Shown here: in pieces, positions 1 through 9,952 of the stretch | How the letters are laid out: the number at the start of each line of letters is the position of its first letter | Position numbering within the stretch: the stretch's first letter is position 1 | Origin: Balanoglossus misakiensis | Taxonomy: Eukaryota; Hemichordata | NCBI GenBank assembly: GCA_040954595.2 | Contig: CM082597.2 | Coordinates: 8,432,001 to 8,496,000 of the forward strand | Direction of reading: 5' to 3' | Length of the DNA stretch: 64,000 nt | Notes under the pieces: model-generated | Databases searched by the model: none | Told to the model about the DNA's origin: nothing | What the model saw: only the letters and a program-made list of their open reading frames with translations | Position numbers and translations under genes: made by a program

Positions 1-149
1 TTTCCAGAGAAGTATGCCACACTGATATCTCATAAGGCAGGCTTTTTTTATTACACCACATCATGGTTTGAAATTTACAAATTATCGAAATTTTCTGATC
101 TCAACCACCAAAATGACACACAGCAATATTTAAGTCAGATCAAATCACT

Positions 150-1990
150 GTCTGTTCATATGAATAATGCTTCATGGAAATTAATGACCTGAAGGAAAAG
201 TTGGCAGAAACATAGAACTCTCTCAGTGATATTTTGACCATGTCACCATCCAAACCACTCACAGTAACACAAGAAAAAATCTTCAAAACTATGACAGTAG
301 TTAAAGAAATAAGGAGTTTGGATGGAACCATAAAAGCTGTTAGTTCCAGAGGAAGACCAAAAGTGTATATTGCAATACCCCAGACAGAAACATCATCGAT
401 AGAAGCTACAGAAAGATCAAAAAGAGCCAAGTGTCAGCTGATGGAGAAGATTGAAAAAATGCAGTATGTCAATAAAAATGAGAGTGGAGAACTTAATAAA
501 GCAATTTAGTTGCTCAACATGCGTAAAGAATAAGCCGAGACAAAGCTATCTACATCAAGGCAGCACGAGAAGCTGGTATACCAGTACAAGGAACATTTTC
601 CAGGGAAACAAGTTCTTGCTTTTAAGAGCATAATGCCAATGACAACCTGGCAACCTGGTGTTGATGTGCTAGGAACAGAGAGGCAGTTAAGACAGGAGCT
701 AGAAGAGATGGAGTTTAGCTATGAATACGGAGGTTTTGAGAGTGAAGAGGAAGGTGGACCAATTACAGTCCTTTATGTGCGAGTTGCAGATGTACAAGAA
801 GTTCTTCATAAAATGGTTGCAGAGTTCAAGGCAAATGGAAAGCTGACAAATTTTGACAATATATCAAGAGACACACTGTGGCTTTGTGTATCTGGTGACA
901 AAGGTGGCAACTCTACAAAACTGATGTTACAAGTCATGAACAATAAGACTCAGCATTCTATTAAGCAGTCTAAACTACTGTGTTTTATTTGAGGGTGGAC
1001 ATGATACCCGAAAGCATATTGAGATGGTGTTCAAAGATATCATTGCTGACTTATGCAAGTTGCAGACAGAAATCGCAGAAATGAAGCTGGAACTGCCTGA
1101 AACATTTCAGTGTGACAAAAGAACAAGGAGCCTGGGATCACAAGGTAAATTTGTAATTTCTTCTGCTTAATGTCACTAGTCATTACTTTGAAAATTTACC
1201 CGGATTTTTATGATAACACAGCAAATGTATATTAATTTGGAAATGTTTTCATTACTAGTGCCAACAAGTGATGGTGTACGTCCAACGAGAACTACACGGA
1301 CTGGATTCAAACCACTGCGACCCTTCAATGAAGATAATCAGACTGTCAGTGTTAATTGTGCGTACTGTAAGCTGCAACATGGTAAGCAAATTGACATCAC
1401 CCAATTAACAATAAATGTACAATCATTATAATTGTGAAGCGCTTCCTTTGATTAAAATCACTGGTTTTATTATAGAGAATTTAACAGTGACACCTCTTCA
1501 CCTGTGTCTTGGCATCGGGCTGATGATACTGAACCTGATTGAATCTATGTGTCTGGAATTAGATCGGACATTTTTCAGTGAGAACGGTGTACATTCTGAT
1601 GAAATGGAAACCTTGCTAGAAAGTCAGAGAAAACTGTCAGATGACTTACTCTCTTCAGAAAAGAGCTAAATTTGCTTGAAGAACAAAGTCATGAAATTCA
1701 AAAACACATAGATGATGTCAAGGAAGAGTATGCAAACTATTATGAAAAGTCAGGTGGGAAGTTAATTGACAGGTCAAGTGATGCTAAAGATGCCAGAAGA
1801 GAAAAAACACAGAAGGAAAATGCTTTACTCGAGAAACAAAAACTAATCAAGCTACAACTAAAACATGTTAAAGAACAACACAAATTAACAGATAATAGTC
1901 TTCAAAATGTAATAACAAAACTGGCATGTCATGCAGGTCATGGGCGATCGATTAGATTGTCAAGGCGCTTATGGCGGCGAACGCTCGTGT
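150..1990 (+). pseudogene. Decayed multi-exon gene, family not recognised
   Basis: A reading frame runs from about 234 to 970, continues in another frame to 1144, splices 1145-1258 out (GT-AG), has an exon at 1259-1381, an intron at 1382-1475 (GT-AG), and an exon from 1476 on. The joins are in phase. Visible segments are a VSGDKGGNSTKL motif (about 890), FEGGHDTRKH (about 990), PLHLCLGIGLMILNL (about 1490) and a long charged coiled coil (about 1590-1910). The frame is broken by two in-frame stops (TAG at 507, TAA at 528) and by single-base shifts near 965 and 1655, so it is a relic. The mix of a repeat-like protein and lesions suggests a transposon-associated gene, but I cannot name the family. 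No start codon or terminus can be set. Confidence 0.55.
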
Positions 1991-1992
1991 GA

Positions 1993-2520
1993 GGTGAGAT
2001 CACAACAAGTGATGACTCATAGAGGAGGAAGCACAGCATGTGATGACTCATCTAACGTGTCCACTTACCTAGACATTTAGGACAGCACTGCCCTGGTACA
2101 CTTGCAAAATTAGAACATGTTGTGGCTTCACACACTGTTAAATTACAAGTCACAGTACCATCCTGTAAATACAAATTATTTAATGGGTTATTATTATAGA
2201 AATTATGGACGACCATTGACCCTGACCCTGACCATTGATACTTTTAATAGTAAAGGAATGTATGTGTGCACCAATGTTCATGATGCATGTAGACTAGACA
2301 ATGTTTCTCCTACGTGTATTAGTGGAACATTTTTGTTTTGATTATAAGGTCTCTGTACGTATGATTTTTAGTTTGTATGCATTTTTCCACAGCTTATGCG
2401 TACAGTGTAGGTAACTCGAAAAAAAACAACAAAAAACTTAAGTCTTGGCATGAACACACTGCGTGTGCTTATAACCCTCAAAGCCAAAAGTGCTTTAACA
2501 CAAGATGTATTCTTCATTAA
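1993..2520. other. Stretch with no recognisable gene
   Basis: Between the decayed gene and the first fold-back element I see only short chance frames and simple repeats such as the CCCTGACCCTGACC tract near 2220. No splice-flanked conserved exon is visible on either strand. Confidence 0.4.
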
Positions 2521-2869
2521 AAGGACAAAGTCTCTCTCTCGCAGCCCTTTATCCATTAATAATGTTTGATACAAGACACCGTTTATGTTATTCTACATGT
2601 GGATATATAGTGAATCAACGTTCAACCACCCACAATTTCTATCCCGTCTGTAGACACGAGAGTGAAAAACTCGCCGAAATAAATAATTGGTCTCTACCAT
2701 TTATCCATTTTGGGCGAGTTTTTACTCTCATATCCTTCAAACGGGACGGAAGTTGTGTGTGGTCGAAAGTTGATTCACTACATGTATATATCCACACGTA
2801 GAATAACATAAATAATGTCTTGTATCAAACATCATTAATGGAAAGGGGCAGCTAGAGAGAGACTTTGTG
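2521..2869. repeat. Fold-back DNA element, copy 1
   Basis: The two halves are inverted repeats of about 160 bp. The left arm begins AAGGACAAAGTCTCTCTC and the right arm ends with its complement, GAGAGAGACTTTGT. A TTAA precedes the left end; the right end is degraded. The same element occurs intact at 23619-23964. It sits in the intron just downstream of a VWFC exon. Confidence 0.8.
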
Positions 2870-2886
2870 CAGTGATGAGAACTTAC

Positions 2887-3063
2887 CAGACACAGGCAGG
2901 ATCTACACACATCACCAAGAGGGTTGAAGAGATCACCATCAGCATACAAGATGTTATTGTATTCACACAGACTACAGTCTGGACAGCAATCAGAAGCTGT
3001 GTACAGTCCATGCTCACATGTTACTGGACACTCTAATTCTGTACAGGTAATCTTGGAATCAGG
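2887..3063 (-). CDS. VWFC-repeat protein, exon with the end of one VWFC domain and the start of the next
   Basis: On the minus strand, acceptor CTTTCAG precedes the exon and donor GTAAGT follows. The 59 codons, phase 0 at both ends, hold a VWFC second half (KITCTELECPVTCEHG then CCPDC) and the first half of a following domain (SLCEYNNILYADGDLF then CRSCLCL). The cysteine spacing C-x2-C and CCPxC is diagnostic of VWFC domains of the chordin/kielin type. The exon at 5144-5231 ends in phase 1 while this one starts in phase 0, so at least one half-domain exon between them was not found; it may be missing or disrupted by the transposon at 3397-4627. Confidence 0.8.
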
Positions 3064-3094
3064 CTGAAAGAGGAACGACAACAATCAGGTTCAT

Positions 3095-3286
3095 ACTGTA
3101 AAACACTTTATTTTCGCGAGCAATAAATTTTCGCCAAAATAGTGTGAAAATAAAATGTCGCATAATTTTTTTAAGATAACGATGCAGTGAATGAAATAAG
3201 AGAACGTGAAAATTAATACTCGCGAAACAGTGGCCTCTCTCGATATTGCAAAAATTTCAACTTTCGAAAATTAAGTGTTTTACAGT
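3095..3286. repeat. Short inverted-repeat element (MITE-like)
   Basis: The ends are ACTGTAAAACACTT and the complement AAGTGTTTTACAGT about 175 bp apart, with TA next to both. The interior is AT-rich with TTCGCGA motifs and no open frame. It is a small non-autonomous DNA element. Confidence 0.6.
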
Positions 3287-3387
3287 TGTAATGCCATGTT
3301 TGGACAACCAATTCAAAATCTCTACATTATTTTTTCTTCTTCCAATTGCAAAGTAACAACAACATACAGTATGACATTTTATGTTTT

Positions 3388-4636
3388 ACTATTCACCAAT
3401 CTGATTAAAATCAGATGTAGGGAACAGCGACTTGGTTTTTCTTATGCTGTCGCCTCACACTACATCTGACCAACTCTCAATGGAGATCCCGCTGAACTTT
3501 ACGAGATTTACTGGGAATATAAACCAATTAGAAGGCGCCTTATAGCAAATGATAGGCAACCCACAATCACATCACCTGGCCCCTTGCGGTTGTTACCATG
3601 GAGCTACCACAGACATATATCTCGGGCGCGAGAGTCGAATCAACGTGGGGAATGGTTTCGAGCCAGTTCAGCGTGACGACTGAACCTCTATATTCCACCG
3701 GTCAACGAAATGTATAAGACGTGGCAACAAGTCGCAGTAAAATTGTTAGAGAATCGATTACATTTGTGTAAGGCCGTCCCAGAGAGAGATTCTGTCGCCA
3801 CGATCGTTTGTATACACCAGAGTGTACCGACCGACTGCATAGTGCACTGACTTGACTAGCTCTGCATGCAGGTCTGTGTGTTCCCGGCGTTACACAGACG
3901 TTAGAATAAGTTAATCGCATCATATTTGGGGTCAGTTGAAGTAGACAGGGAAAGGGTTTTGCAGAGATTTCGACAGAAAAAGCTGCGGTCGGGCGTCCGG
4001 GTCCGGACAGCAGACGCACCAGTTTTGTCTATGGGGCCTTATCCAGGGCTGTGGTGCGTCGGGAACACACATACCTGAACGCGGAGCTATGAGTTGACAT
4101 TCCTTAGGCGAAGTTAGCGTTCTTTTTAAAAATTTGTCACATAAATTGTTTTGGGATACATGGCAGTGAAATTTGGTTTATTTTTTATTAACTTTTACAT
4201 GAAGTACGTCATTTTCCCCGACTGGCAGCATGACTACGAGGGCAAACATGACGACTTGTTATGAGAGTTTATAAATGATCCACGACAGTTCATCATGTGT
4301 ATATGGCTACAGCTCGACGTTGCACTGCTCTGCGAAAACCACTCGCATACGATGACGCCAAACAAAGAAAGATATCATGGGATTACATGTAATTGTTCAC
4401 AAGAGAAAGCCAATCTGTCGTATTCTGTGCGATACTCGAAGTCAACAACAAAATTTCTCCCATCTCCCAGTGCAATTCTTTAGTCGGCATAACAGTCAAT
4501 CTGATTGGCCGGGTCGGAATGCGCGATTTCAGCGGGATCTCCATTGAGAGTTGGTGAGATGTAGTGTGAGGCGACAGCATAAAAAAAACCAAGTCGCCGT
4601 TCCCTACACCTGATTTTAATCAGATTGACTATTCAC
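3388..4636. mobile_element. Non-autonomous Mutator-like element with 9-bp target duplication
   Basis: The element spans 3397-4627 (1231 bp). It is bounded by about 100-bp inverted repeats starting CAATCTGATTAAAATCAG and is flanked on both sides by the direct repeat ACTATTCAC (3388-3396 and 4628-4636). Long terminal inverted repeats with 9-bp duplications are typical of the Mutator (MULE) superfamily. The only sizeable frame inside (3702-4019, minus) shows no transposase features. The assignment rests on structure, not on a protein. Confidence 0.8.
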
Positions 4637-4718
4637 TACATATCATTAGATCAATCAGTAGATTTCTGTCACCTTACATATCTCTTCCAGTAACTGCAGG
4701 AGAATCTATTGTAGTAGA

Positions 4719-5038
4719 GCCTCTAGAGCTGCCACCTTTGCATTATTTTGATGATTTTATTTTCCAGCTTAGATTGGTTCATCTAAATAAGTTTCTGATT
4801 GGTATACATGAACACTTTATCGATGCCCGATTGTGGCTGTATGTAGCGATTCGAAAACATATACATGAACATCCATACAGACAGTACGCAGCTATCGTGG
4901 TATGCATCACCAAGAGAAGACAGACTGATGCAAATACAACTTACATGGCTTAATGGTGAGAATTTTAAAGGATAGGGAAAAGGTTTGAAGTATTTTATTG
5001 TGGAAAAAAAATGTGTGAAATTTGGCAGCTCTAGAGGC
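4719..5038. repeat. MITE, CTAGAGCTGCCA family, copy 1
   Basis: Ends GCCTCTAGAGCTGCCA and TGGCAGCTCTAGAGGC form perfect 16-bp inverted repeats around 320 bp. Relatives lie at 31624-31978 and 38661-40178. Confidence 0.8.
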
Positions 5039-5143
5039 TTTAAATGTTATGGTAAGATCCACATACTGAGAATGCGGAAGAAATGGTTCTCAATATTTCC
5101 CTGAAGTTCGGAAAGACTAATCAAGAGAAAATTTCAAAGTCAC

Positions 5144-5543
5144 CTTTACAGACCGGACAGCATGGTCCCTGAATGGGATTTGCACACGTCACCAAAGGAC
5201 AGTCGTGAACCAAACACATCACACTGCCTTTCTGGAACAGAGAAAAATACAGATCATATGAAAGGAGATGCTTCAACATTGTGGAACTGGTCACCAAATG
5301 GTAATGAATTCAACACAGTTCGATCACTTCATGGTGATTCTCTTTCTGACCAGAGGAACAGTGACATGTGATCAGAAATTGACCAATAAGAATGCAATCG
5401 TAAGTATAAATGTATCTCATGTGATCAGAAATTGACCAATGCAGTCTGTCTGGTACTTACCAAACATTGACATTGTGAACATGTGTTGTTCGGATCAGTA
5501 AATATTTCACCGTCATTAGAAATATAACCATTGTATAAACATT
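5144..5543 (-). CDS. VWFC domain encoded by two exons
   Basis: Exon 5461-5543 (acceptor CAACAG, donor GTAAGTACC) encodes the first half, CLYNGYISNDGEIF then CSQCQCL. Exon 5144-5231 (acceptor TTCCAG, donor GTGACT) encodes the second half, GSVMCLVHDCP then PCCPVC. Phases are 1-0 and 0-1, so they join exactly into one complete VWFC domain of about 57 residues. Upstream the phase-1 start matches the end of the exon at 6381-6554. Such domains bind TGF-beta/BMP ligands in chordin-like secreted proteins; ligand binding here is inference from the family. Confidence 0.85.
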
Positions 5544-5656
5544 CTGTTGAAAAGAAATAATGAAAAACATTATCAGGGTAGAGGTCTTGGAATAAAAAAA
5601 TTACATTAAAAATTGCAATTAAATATATGTTGGCACATTTCTTGCTACCTAATTAA

Positions 5657-6047
5657 ACCCCGGTGCGGAAAGTACTGGGGTTCGGATTAAGGTGTGTTTG
5701 TATAGTTGTTTATTTGGGAGTGGTCGTCGTGCATAATGACTGTGTAATTGCTTTCATGTACATGTACACATAAAATAATTGAACAGTTTACACCTCCACG
5801 TGGTTATTGTTTCTCAGGGACGCTTCTGAAAAGCACTGAAACCAGATTTCTCCCAAAATCATCGTTGTTTCAAAAGCTCGTGTACATTTTCGTCGATAAC
5901 TTTATGTTGTGTGTTTATAAAGCCAAATACTGTCGTTGTGTGGTGTAATTCTTTATGCTTGGACCTGTTTGGACCGATTTTCATAGAGCCAAGATCGTTG
6001 GTGTTGTCTGCTGTCAGTCAAACGGCATTAAGATTCGCCACCGGGGT
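5657..6047. repeat. Small TTAA-flanked inverted-repeat element
   Basis: Ends ACCCCGGTG and CACCGGGGT are inverted repeats, and TTAA lies directly outside each (5653-5656 and 6048-6051). The 391-bp interior has no recognisable coding. TTAA duplications fit a piggyBac or Kolobok type. Confidence 0.7.
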
Positions 6048-6380
6048 TTAAACAATATTTTGTTTGTAAACTGTCTGTGTTTGGACATTGCTGAATTCTT
6101 AGGGTCAGGATTAAATTTAACCATCAACAATAACAAGGCTGGGTATATGAAAGATAACATTTTGTTATTTTAATAGCTGAATGTAATTTTCTTTCAAATT
6201 TTACCGACCTGGAAATGGATTTAAGTATACATATCATTCCATGGTAGCACGAGTTTCTGCTTTACTACAAATTCATTCTCCCAATCCTGACTAGATTTGA
6301 GATGCAGATCATCCTTATGTAAATGAATGCTTCATCAATAAACTTGATGACACAACAGATCTAACTACATGTGCGGTTAC

Positions 6381-6554
6381 CTTAACAACTATGACAACAA
6401 TGTCCAGGGTTGGGCAATGGATGTGTGCATTCATGTTTACATATCTGTTTGACACAAGTTACAATTCCTTCACTACAGGTACAGATTTCACATTCATCAA
6501 CAGGACTGGTCCGTGTAGAATTGTGGTGATATTCTATATTGTTGAATACACAAC
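6381..6554 (-). CDS. VWFC-repeat protein, exon with one complete VWFC domain
   Basis: Acceptor GCTATAG and donor GTAACC bound 174 bp, phase 1 to 1. The frame starts CVFNNIEYHHNS and carries ECEICTCSEGIVTC and GHCCHSC, a full set of VWFC cysteines. The codon after the last cysteine is TAA, then G and the donor. The G joins the AA of the exon at 5461-5543 to make a glutamate codon, so the splice phase is right and only the TAA interrupts an otherwise seamless VWFC-VWFC junction. Either it is a nonsense mutation or sequence error, or this exon is a true terminus and the downstream exons belong to a second gene. With the exons at 5144-5543 and 2887-3063 it suggests a kielin/chordin-like secreted protein whose ends are not visible. 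Confidence 0.75.
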
Positions 6555-6820
6555 CTATAGCACAAAAAGATTCGTTTGGAATCAATTATTCTTTGGAAAT
6601 AATTACCAAGAGCTTTATACTTTTGATTAAAACCTTAACACTACTGGGCGTCATACCCGTTTAGAGTGTCAGGGGCCCTTAAAATATATATGTGCCCTTT
6701 TTCTTCTTAAAGGTATTTTGACTGTCTTGGCATGGCTCTCTAACGTACTTAAACACACTTGGCAGTCTGAGCCCCCTGTAAAATGTACCATATCGCACTG
6801 GTTTGCACTGTATTGGTCTG

Positions 6821-7316
6821 AGGGTCTTGTATACACCACTTTCATAAGTAGCGCCCTGTACAGGCGATGACGTCATTCGGGGGAAAGTTTGAAGAAGCCA
6901 TTTTGTCAACGGTATTTTTCTTATGTGGCGCCTGGTGTTTTTTCAACGCGGTCGCGGGAAGCTGGAAATGGCTGCAAAAATGGTGAGTGCGATTTCAGTT
7001 TTCTTCTCAAAGTCCTTATTTGGTTCTGCCAAGTAATTTCAGACTGCCGGTCACTCATAAATATTCATCGGCGGCATTAATTTTCATTACTTAAATATTT
7101 ACATCCTATTACTTATTCATGTCCTCAACGTACTTGCTCTAAGCAGCTCAGTGATCGAGTTTTCATTCACAACTAATACAAAAGACCAAATAGCTACAAT
7201 GACACAACATCTGAACAACTAAATACTATTTGCAACTGTTTCACACCTCTGGTTTTTGTTTCCTTCACGATCTTTTGTTTATTTAACAGCAATGTACATG
7301 GGCCAGCCAGGGCTGC
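6821..7316 (+). repeat. E1 left terminal inverted repeat with embedded start exon
   Basis: This arm matches 11812-12297 in reverse complement over nearly 500 bp. It contains the short exon ATGGCTGCAAAAATG (6968-6982) followed by donor GTGAGTGC. The copy in the other arm is identical at this site. It therefore probably carries promoter, start codon and first splice donor for the gene that reads inward. Confidence 0.85.
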
Positions 7317-9594
7317 AATTTTTATCACTTTCATTCCATTGACAGGCTATCCTTTGAGCTACCACTGAGCTGACTGAAGTGAATCATGAGTTTTCAGAAC
7401 GGTAGAGTGGCAAATGCTGTGCAGCCTAGCTGTAATTGTACAAATGTGAGTGATTGTTTTTCAGATGCTTCAATAATGGTTACACATGCAAAGTGAGAAT
7501 TCACATATTTTCAGTAGAAATATGCCTAATTGAAATATTCATTTGTGTTGATAATTTTTTAATGTTTGAACTACTTTATCCAGGTGACCAGACCCCTAAT
7601 TAAATGCTTTGACTTTTTTTCTATATAGCTAACTGAGGAAGACATACCGGGTTCTGTTTTATCGAAGGATGTTGAAAAATGCAAAAAGAGTGAACTACAG
7701 TTTTGGTTAAAATGCCATGGATTAGTGCACAATTCGGCGGATACCAGGGCAACACTCATAACAAGGTCATTATTACTCTTGCTTTTCACTAAATAGAGTC
7801 CAATGTGTTGAATGCTGATATTGATGTAATGGTCATTAAATGCTTTGAAATATCTATCAAAACATGTTTTTCAGAGTCCGGAAGAGGTACCATGATGCCC
7901 ATACTATTGTTGACCCTGATCCAGGACTGTGTTACACACGGGCGAAGAGGCTCCGTTGTCCAAGATGTAAAGATGAATACACTGTTGATAAGACTCAAAC
8001 TGTGGACATTTCTAGTTGTGATGATTGGACCAGTTCTTGTGGTTCAATACCAACAGGTTTCTCATATGTTCAAATTATGAACCATGTGAAAAAGTCGGGC
8101 AAAGTTGTTGGGGATTATGTTGAAAAACCACTTGATAAAGGGTACACATTTTTTTATGAAAATTATGTACACAATGTAAAAAGCTGCAAAACAGACACAC
8201 ATTGTTTAATCAAAGGGAGGTGTTACAGGTCCCAAAAGAAAAATGAACCGCCCCATTTTGTCAGCTTGTCACTATGTTTAGTAACAGCTGAGGTTTTTAA
8301 TGCAAAGTGCTCATGTGTTGCAGGTACTGCAGGACATTGCAATCATATAGTGGGACTTTTATATTTACTTGACCACTGCAAGAAATTAAAACTGAGAGAG
8401 TTTCCTTTACTGGGAACATGCACAGATAATCCACAAAAGTGGCATCGTCCCAGGACTGATGGAATTGCACCTGAACCAATAATGGGATACAATGTTTTTA
8501 GACCAAAGTATGGGACATCTTCCTCTGGGGTAGCTTGTACTTTGTATGAAGCTAGGGGGAAAGCTGTATTGCAGACATCAAATGATCAATTGAAAGAGCT
8601 CAGTAATGATATTCAGGACTTAAATTTGGGTTTTTCTCATTTGACCCCCACAACTGATGATACTGATATGGTACCAACAAAAATGGGTTTCCATGTGCCT
8701 GTGGGTAGTGTTCTCAGTTACCAGTTGTCCTTAACCGAAGGCAATTTTGATGTCCTGTGTAATATTTCCAATGATTTCATTGTAGAATTTATTGCAGAAA
8801 CCTACCCTAGGCTTCCACTGTCTGCTGTCCCTATCTTCAACATTAATGGCCCTTGTATTGAGAGTGTGTCAAAGTTCCTAGATAAACTTAAGCTGAACTC
8901 TGATGCATCAGCGCAACTAGAAGAACAGACCCGTGGCCAGTGTTGTAACCCCTTATGGTTTGAAGCCAGGAAATTCAGATTAACGAGCAGCAAATTTGGG
9001 GGGGTTGTTAAAAAAAGACCTTGGGGAAATCATAGCAAATTTGTACGCAGCTTATTAATCACAAAAGACATGTCGCATATTCCAGCAATAAAATATGGCC
9101 AGGATAACGAATCAAAAGCTTTAAAAAAATATGAAGATTTCATGATAAGTAGTGGTAGGCAGGTTTCTGTTTTTAGGGCGGGTTTAGTTGTGAACCCATC
9201 AATGTCCTGGTGTGGCGCATCACCAGATGCCAAAGTTATTGATGAACACAGTGGTGTTGGGATTGCTGAAATAAAATGTGCATATGCATATAGAGATGTC
9301 AGCCCCAGAGATGCATGTAGTGACACAAGATTTTATTGAGAAATAGTGGATGGTGTGCCTCGTCTTAAAAAAAATCATAATTATTATTTTCAAGTTCAAG
9401 GCCAGATGGGCATATGTGGTGTGTCATGGTGCGACTTCGTTGTATACACAAATAAAGGTCTGTTGATAGAGAGAATAAAGTTTGACGTTTCTTTCTGGGA
9501 GTCAATGATGGAAAAACTTATTGGTTTTTACGAGACACATTTTGTTCATGTAGCATCTGAAATGATAGATTTTGTAAATATAGATGCAAATTAA
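6968..9594 (+). CDS. SAP/SWIM/YqaJ-type nuclease of transposon E1, one in-frame stop
   Basis: Model: exons 6968-6982, 7629-7765 and 7875-9594, all GT-AG and phase-consistent, 623 residues. Residues about 6-50 hold a SAP-like DNA-binding segment (SELQFWLKCHGL). A SWIM zinc finger, CSCVAGTAGHCNH, follows near residue 200. The C-terminal YqaJ/RecB-like nuclease domain shows TRGQCCNPLWFEARKFRLTS, SPDAK, the catalytic AEIK and QVQGQM. In the family this nuclease is thought to assist transposition. An in-frame TGA at 9337-9339 (codon 539) falls between AEIK and QVQGQM where the E2 homologue has cysteine; the same frame stays open to 9594. So the gene is probably recently inactivated, or the base is a sequencing error. 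Confidence 0.8.
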
Positions 9595-9672
9595 GCTGAA
9601 ATGATAGATTTTGTATATATAGGAGCAAATTAAGCTGAAATGATAGATTTTGTAAATATAGATGCAAATTAA
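9556..9672 (+). repeat. 39-bp tandem repeat, three copies, spanning the nuclease stop codon
   Basis: Three consecutive 39-bp units encode EMIDFV and end in TAA. The first unit is the end of the coding sequence, and the second and third lie in the 3' flank. As 39 is a multiple of three, each unit repeats both the last residues and the stop. Confidence 0.9.
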
Positions 9673-9887
9673 ACTACTATTGTACTAGCAGTATGGAATT
9701 CAGTCTTGTTTTATTGTTGTTTTAACATGCACAATACAATTCAACAAAAACAATTACCATTAGATATCTCATACATGACCCTGTTATTTATTATATTAAA
9801 ATCTCAGTATTGTCCCGTTATAGCCCCAGTAACACTAATTTTGAGACACTGTGTCAGTATTTTTTGTTGTTACTCCATATTTCCAAA

Positions 9888-9952
9888 ACATGATGAAAAA
9901 AACAACAGAAATGTTATTTAATAACATTTCTGTTTTTTTTTTCATCATGTTA
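9888..9952. other. Hairpin between the convergent E1 genes
   Basis: GAAATGTTATT and AATAACATTTC flank a single T. They are extended outwards by A-rich and T-rich runs and by AACATGATGA / TCATCATGTT, a near-perfect stem of about 30 bp. It lies between the nuclease stop (9594) and covers the transposase stop (9945). It could affect 3'-end formation for both genes, or be a remnant insertion. Confidence 0.5.

Noticed and set aside
3702-4019. 105-codon minus frame inside the Mutator-like element
   Set aside because: No transposase motif, no splice context and odd composition; probably chance.
9337-9339. Selenocysteine reading of the E1 nuclease TGA
   Set aside because: No evidence of a SECIS element was seen, and the sister gene has other plain lesions; nonsense mutation is simpler.
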